9,040 nt of DNA, taken from positions 1-9,040 of the forward strand of contig JAUSJJ010000136.1 in assembly GCA_030647705.1 (NCBI GenBank), in the 5' to 3' direction. The stretch comes from Dehalococcoidia bacterium. Lineage in GTDB: Bacteria > Chloroflexota > Dehalococcoidia > JAUSJJ01. The notes below the pieces were generated by a model, which saw nothing but the letters and a program-made list of their open reading frames with translations, did no database searches and was not told the DNA's origin. A program made the translations under genes and the position numbers. Shown in pieces: positions 5,777-9,040 of the stretch (the stretch's first letter is position 1; each line of letters begins with the position of its first letter).

Positions 5777-7221
5777 AGGTCTACAATACCCTTTCCGGAC
5801 ATAAAGAAGAGTTCACCTCCGGCGATAACCTGGTCAAGATGTACGTCTGCGGCGTCACCCCCTACGATGAATCTCACGTGGGGCACGCCATGAGCTACAT
5901 CATATTCGACGCCATCAAGCGCTATCTCGAGTACCGTGGCTACCGCGTCAGGCACGTCCAGAACTTCACCGATATCGACGACAAGATCATCAATCGGGCC
6001 CAGCGACTGGGCATCACCGCGAATGAGCTTGCCGAGCGGTTCATCCAGCGCTACTTCGACGACATGGATGCACTCAACATCAAACGGGCCGATGTGTACC
6101 CGAGGGCCACACAGGAGGTCCAGAAGATAGTCGAAATCGTCCAGGGCCTTATCGAAAAAGGCCACGCATACTCCGCCGGCGGCGACGTCTATTTCCGCGT
6201 CAAGAGTTCTCCTGACTATGGCAAGTTGAGTCGTCGCATGCTTGATGGGATGATGTCGGGGGCCAGGGTCGAGGTCGGCGAGTCCAAAGAGCATCCCATG
6301 GACTTTACCTTGTGGAAGGCGGCCAAGCCGGGCGAGCCGTGTTGGGAAAGCCCCTGGAGCATGGGCAGGCCGGGCTGGCACATCGAGTGCACAGCCATGT
6401 CGATCAAGTACCTCGGCGAAACGCTGGATATTCACGGCGGAGGTCAGGACCTCATCTTCCCCCACCACGAGAACGAGATAGCGCAGTCTGAGTGCTTCAC
6501 CGGCAAGGCCCCGTTCGTCAGGTACTGGATGCACAACGGCCTGATGAGGCTGGGCGAAGAGAAGATGAGCAAGTCCCTGGGCAACTTGGTGACCGTCCGG
6601 CAGATGCTGGACAAATATAGCGCAGATGCGTTGAGGCTGTTCATCCTGAGCTCTCACTACCGGACCCCGCTCACTTTCTCCGAATCCGGCGTGGCCGCGA
6701 TGGAAAAGGCGGTGGGGCGGCTGCGGGCTGCCCTGGCGGTGGTGGTAGGGCAGGGCAAGCCGATTGCCGCTGAGAGCTACCGCCAGCAGTTCATCGAGGT
6801 CATGGACGACGATTTCAATACCGCTCAGGCTGTGGCGCTGCTGTTCGACCTGGCCCGTGATATCAACCGGGGCAAGGAGGAGGGCGTTGCGGTGGACGAC
6901 GCCCAACGGGCGCTTAGAGAGCTGGGGGGTGTGCTGGGGCTTACCCTGGCGGAGCCGAAGCTCGAACTGCCGGATGAGGCGCCGTTCATCGAATTGCTCA
7001 AGCAGTTGGGGATCGAGGTGGGGAAGCCCGCCGGTACCGCGTCTGCCATCGATGCCCTGGTAGAAAAGAGAACAGGGCTGCGTTCGGCGAAGCAGTGGGC
7101 TGATGCGGACCAGTTGCGCAGAAAACTTGCGGAGCTCAACGTGGTGCTGGATGATACTCCGCAAGGCACCGCCTGGAAGTACCGAGGCAAGAGCCAACCC
7201 GACGGCGCTAGCGGAACTTAG
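5773..7221 (+). CDS. cysS: Cysteinyl-tRNA synthetase
   Basis: A 482-residue class I aminoacyl-tRNA synthetase that charges tRNA-Cys. The catalytic Rossmann fold is marked by the zinc ligand C26 in YVCGVTPYD, the HIGH-type motif H35-V-G-H38, the ADP-ribose-like strand [21 protein letters not shown] and [15 protein letters not shown] (further zinc ligands), and the KMSKS loop [12 protein letters not shown]-terminal DALR-type helical domain follows (ADALRLF, then [10 protein letters not shown]) and ends with the typical [13 protein letters not shown]. Length is close to normal (about 460-500). The ATG overlaps the ispF stop (ATGA). Only a weak ribosome-binding site is seen, consistent with coupling. 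Placement next to ispD and ispF is common in bacteria. Confidence 0.97.
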   Translation: MKVYNTLSGHKEEFTSGDNLVKMYVCGVTPYDESHVGHAMSYIIFDAIKRYLEYRGYRVRHVQNFTDIDDKIINRAQRLGITANELAERFIQRYFDDMDALNIKRADVYPRATQEVQKIVEIVQGLIEKGHAYSAGGDVYFRVKSSPDYGKLSRRMLDGMMSGARVEVGESKEHPMDFTLWKAAKPGEPCWESPWSMGRPGWHIECTAMSIKYLGETLDIHGGGQDLIFPHHENEIAQSECFTGKAPFVRYWMHNGLMRLGEEKMSKSLGNLVTVRQMLDKYSADALRLFILSSHYRTPLTFSESGVAAMEKAVGRLRAALAVVVGQGKPIAAESYRQQFIEVMDDDFNTAQAVALLFDLARDINRGKEEGVAVDDAQRALRELGGVLGLTLAEPKLELPDEAPFIELLKQLGIEVGKPAGTASAIDALVEKRTGLRSAKQWADADQLRRKLAELNVVLDDTPQGTAWKYRGKSQPDGASGT

Positions 7222-7283
7222 CATCTCCATTCGATCACTCACCGTCTTCCACGGGGAGCAAATCTCAATCCTGGAGGTCTGGA

Positions 7284-7670
7284 ATGAAGCTATCAGAGGG
7301 AAAGCCCGTTGTCTCCTTGGCCAGGCGAATACAGTTAATCACCGGACTCCTTGCATTCATTGTGGCACTGTTGTTGTCCATCGTTGGCGGCATCGTCAGT
7401 CCGGACCGGGGACAGATCGTCTTGGCGCTGGTCATCCTGGGGATCATAGTGGGACTGCTGAACGTGAGCCAGCGGGAGATGGCGCCGCTCTTGCTGGCAG
7501 CCATCGCGCTGGTGGTGGTGGGCGGCGCCGGCTTCGCCGCTCTTGACAGCATCGTTGCATCGCTGGGGACGACCATAGACCATATGGTGCATTACATGGC
7601 AGTGTTCATGGCGCCCGCCGCGCTGATCAGCGCCATCAGGATCATGGTGGCGGTGGGGGTCCCGAGCTAG
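7284..7670 (+). CDS. Small four-helix membrane protein, function unknown
   Basis: A 128-residue, strongly hydrophobic protein. Four membrane segments are visible at about 15-38, 43-62, 68-90 and 103-125, with a short basic N-terminus (LARRIQ). No signal peptide cleavage site, cysteines or catalytic motif are seen, and I do not recognise the family. The ATG has GGAGG at a 6-base spacing, which makes it a convincing gene. It lies 62 bases after cysS on the same strand with no terminator between, so it is probably the last gene of the operon. The helix with GLLNVSQREMAPLL and the loop with Asp and His (SLGTTIDHMVHYM) may be useful for comparing homologues. Confidence 0.8.
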   Translation: MKLSEGKPVVSLARRIQLITGLLAFIVALLLSIVGGIVSPDRGQIVLALVILGIIVGLLNVSQREMAPLLLAAIALVVVGGAGFAALDSIVASLGTTIDHMVHYMAVFMAPAALISAIRIMVAVGVPS

Positions 7671-7779
7671 GCGGCGTGCGTTCGTCCGGGTCTGCCATCT
7701 TGAGCGCCGATGCCCTGAAATACCTCAGAGGGTCGGGGGATTCGGACGTTGGAGAGACCGGCGCTCGATGCAACTACCC

Positions 7780-7808
7780 TTGACTTTCGGTATCCATTTG
7801 TCTATACT
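7780..7808 (+). promoter_or_regulatory. Promoter of the tRNA-tuf operon
   Basis: TTGACT (7780-7785), a 17-base spacer, then TATACT (7803-7808). Both boxes differ from consensus at one position. The predicted start is near 7815, about 44 bases before the first tRNA. The rest of the gap from 7671 to 7779 contains no gene or clear hairpin that I can see. Confidence 0.75.
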
Positions 7809-7858
7809 AAGAAAATTGCGCGGGTGGCTATAGCGGCGAGGGTGCAGTGCGGCCATAA

Positions 7859-7931
7859 GCCCGAGTGGCGCAATGGCAGCGCAACCGATTTGTAATCGGT
7901 AGGTTAGCGGGTTCGACTCCCCTCTCGGGCT
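7859..7931 (+). tRNA. tRNA-Thr (anticodon UGU)
   Basis: Acceptor stem GCCCGAG (7859-7865) pairs with CTCGGGC (7924-7930), discriminator T at 7931. The D-stem is GCGC/GCGC with a short loop. Anticodon stem ACCGA/TCGGT has loop TTTGTAA, so the anticodon is UGU (Thr, reads ACA). The T-loop TTCGACT is normal. The T-stem side at 7906-7911 (AGCGGG) has one base too many to pair with CCCCT (7919-7923): either C7908 is bulged, or the variable loop is six bases with a C-C mismatch. No CCA is encoded. Confidence 0.9.
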
Positions 7932-7959
7932 ATACACAGGGTTGGGGTGGGGCTCTTAT

Positions 7960-8044
7960 GGAGGGGTGGGTGAGTGGTTAATACCAGCAGACTGTAAATC
8001 TGCCGCCTGAAACGGCTGCGCAGGTTCGAATCCTGCCCCCTCCA
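7960..8044 (+). tRNA. tRNA-Tyr (anticodon GUA)
   Basis: A class II tRNA with a long variable arm. Acceptor GGAGGGG (7960-7966) pairs with CCCCTCC (8037-8043), discriminator A at 8044, followed by an encoded CCA (8045-8047). Anticodon stem GCAGA/TCTGC encloses CTGTAAA, giving anticodon GUA. T-arm GCAGG-TTCGAAT-CCTGC is perfect. Confidence 0.95.
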
Positions 8045-8111
8045 CCATGCGGGTGATGGGAGGAAGATTTCAGCCCGGAACACAGTTTCAGGCAAGGAAT
8101 CGTTTTCAGTG

Positions 8112-8184
8112 GCCCACATAGCTCAGTTGGTAGAGCACGTTCTTGGTAAGAACGGGGTCACCAGTTCAAATCTGGTTGTGGGCT
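8112..8184 (+). tRNA. tRNA-Thr (anticodon GGU)
   Basis: Acceptor GCCCACA (8112-8118) pairs with TGTGGGC (8177-8183), discriminator T at 8184, followed by an encoded CCA (8185-8187). Anticodon stem CGTTC/GAACG encloses TTGGTAA, giving anticodon GGU. T-arm ACCAG-TTCAAAT-CTGGT is perfect. It ends 24 bases before the tuf start, so the mRNA must be released by tRNA 3' processing if they share a transcript. Confidence 0.95.
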
Positions 8185-8208
8185 CCATTTCGAATTGAGG
8201 AGGAATCA

Positions 8209-9040
<832 letters not shown>

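Noticed and set aside
5746..7242. 498-residue open frame on the minus strand opposite cysS
   Set aside because: It is a full shadow of cysS, which has complete class I synthetase motifs. The translation has no recognisable family, and its openness follows from GC-rich codon bias in the real gene.
7904..8119. Minus-strand frame across the tRNA genes, containing GQDSNLRS
   Set aside because: This is the well-known false protein produced by translating the reverse strand of tRNA genes; the same applies to the frame at 7725-7937.

Overview
This window looks like chromosomal DNA of an uncultured member of the Chloroflexota, most likely class Dehalococcoidia. The basis is moderately high GC, EF-Tu sequence features, acetogen-type MetF and MetV proteins, and the gene order PIN/TRAM protein - ispD - ispF - cysS, which I recall from Dehalococcoides genomes. 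That taxonomic call is inference; no search was possible.

Layout. Positions 1-1497 hold a leftward group: two tandem VTT/DedA-like membrane proteins, each about 200 residues, then the start of an FmdB-type zinc-ribbon protein that runs off the left edge and has its own promoter. Positions 1524-3449 hold a methylenetetrahydrofolate reductase module. metF runs rightward and metV (MTHFR C-terminal family, Cys-rich) runs leftward, so they are convergent on one bidirectional hairpin terminator. Each has its own promoter with the same TGGTATAAT extended -10. Positions 3456-7670 hold a rightward operon: a promoter, a structured leader with a candidate intrinsic terminator, a membrane-anchored PIN/TRAM protein, ispD, ispF, cysS and a small four-helix membrane protein. 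A perfect 32-base palindrome separates ispD and ispF. Positions 7780-9040 hold a strong promoter, tRNA-Thr(UGU), tRNA-Tyr(GUA), tRNA-Thr(GGU) and the 5' two-thirds of tuf (EF-Tu), running off the right edge.

How the genes work together. MetF and MetV would reduce methylene-THF to methyl-THF for the methyl branch of the Wood-Ljungdahl pathway or for methionine synthesis. IspD and IspF are two steps of the MEP isoprenoid pathway. CysS, the three tRNAs and EF-Tu belong to translation.

The most unusual points are: (1) the PIN/TRAM protein appears to lack about 60-75 internal residues, including the second half of the PIN nuclease fold, while staying in frame; (2) its leader has a terminator-like hairpin and three GTCAGGYGT repeats that could form alternative pairings; (3) EF-Tu has a CxCx4CxxC cluster in its G domain; (4) tRNA-Thr(UGU) has one extra base in or next to its T-stem. 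No CRISPR array, insertion sequence or phage gene was seen.
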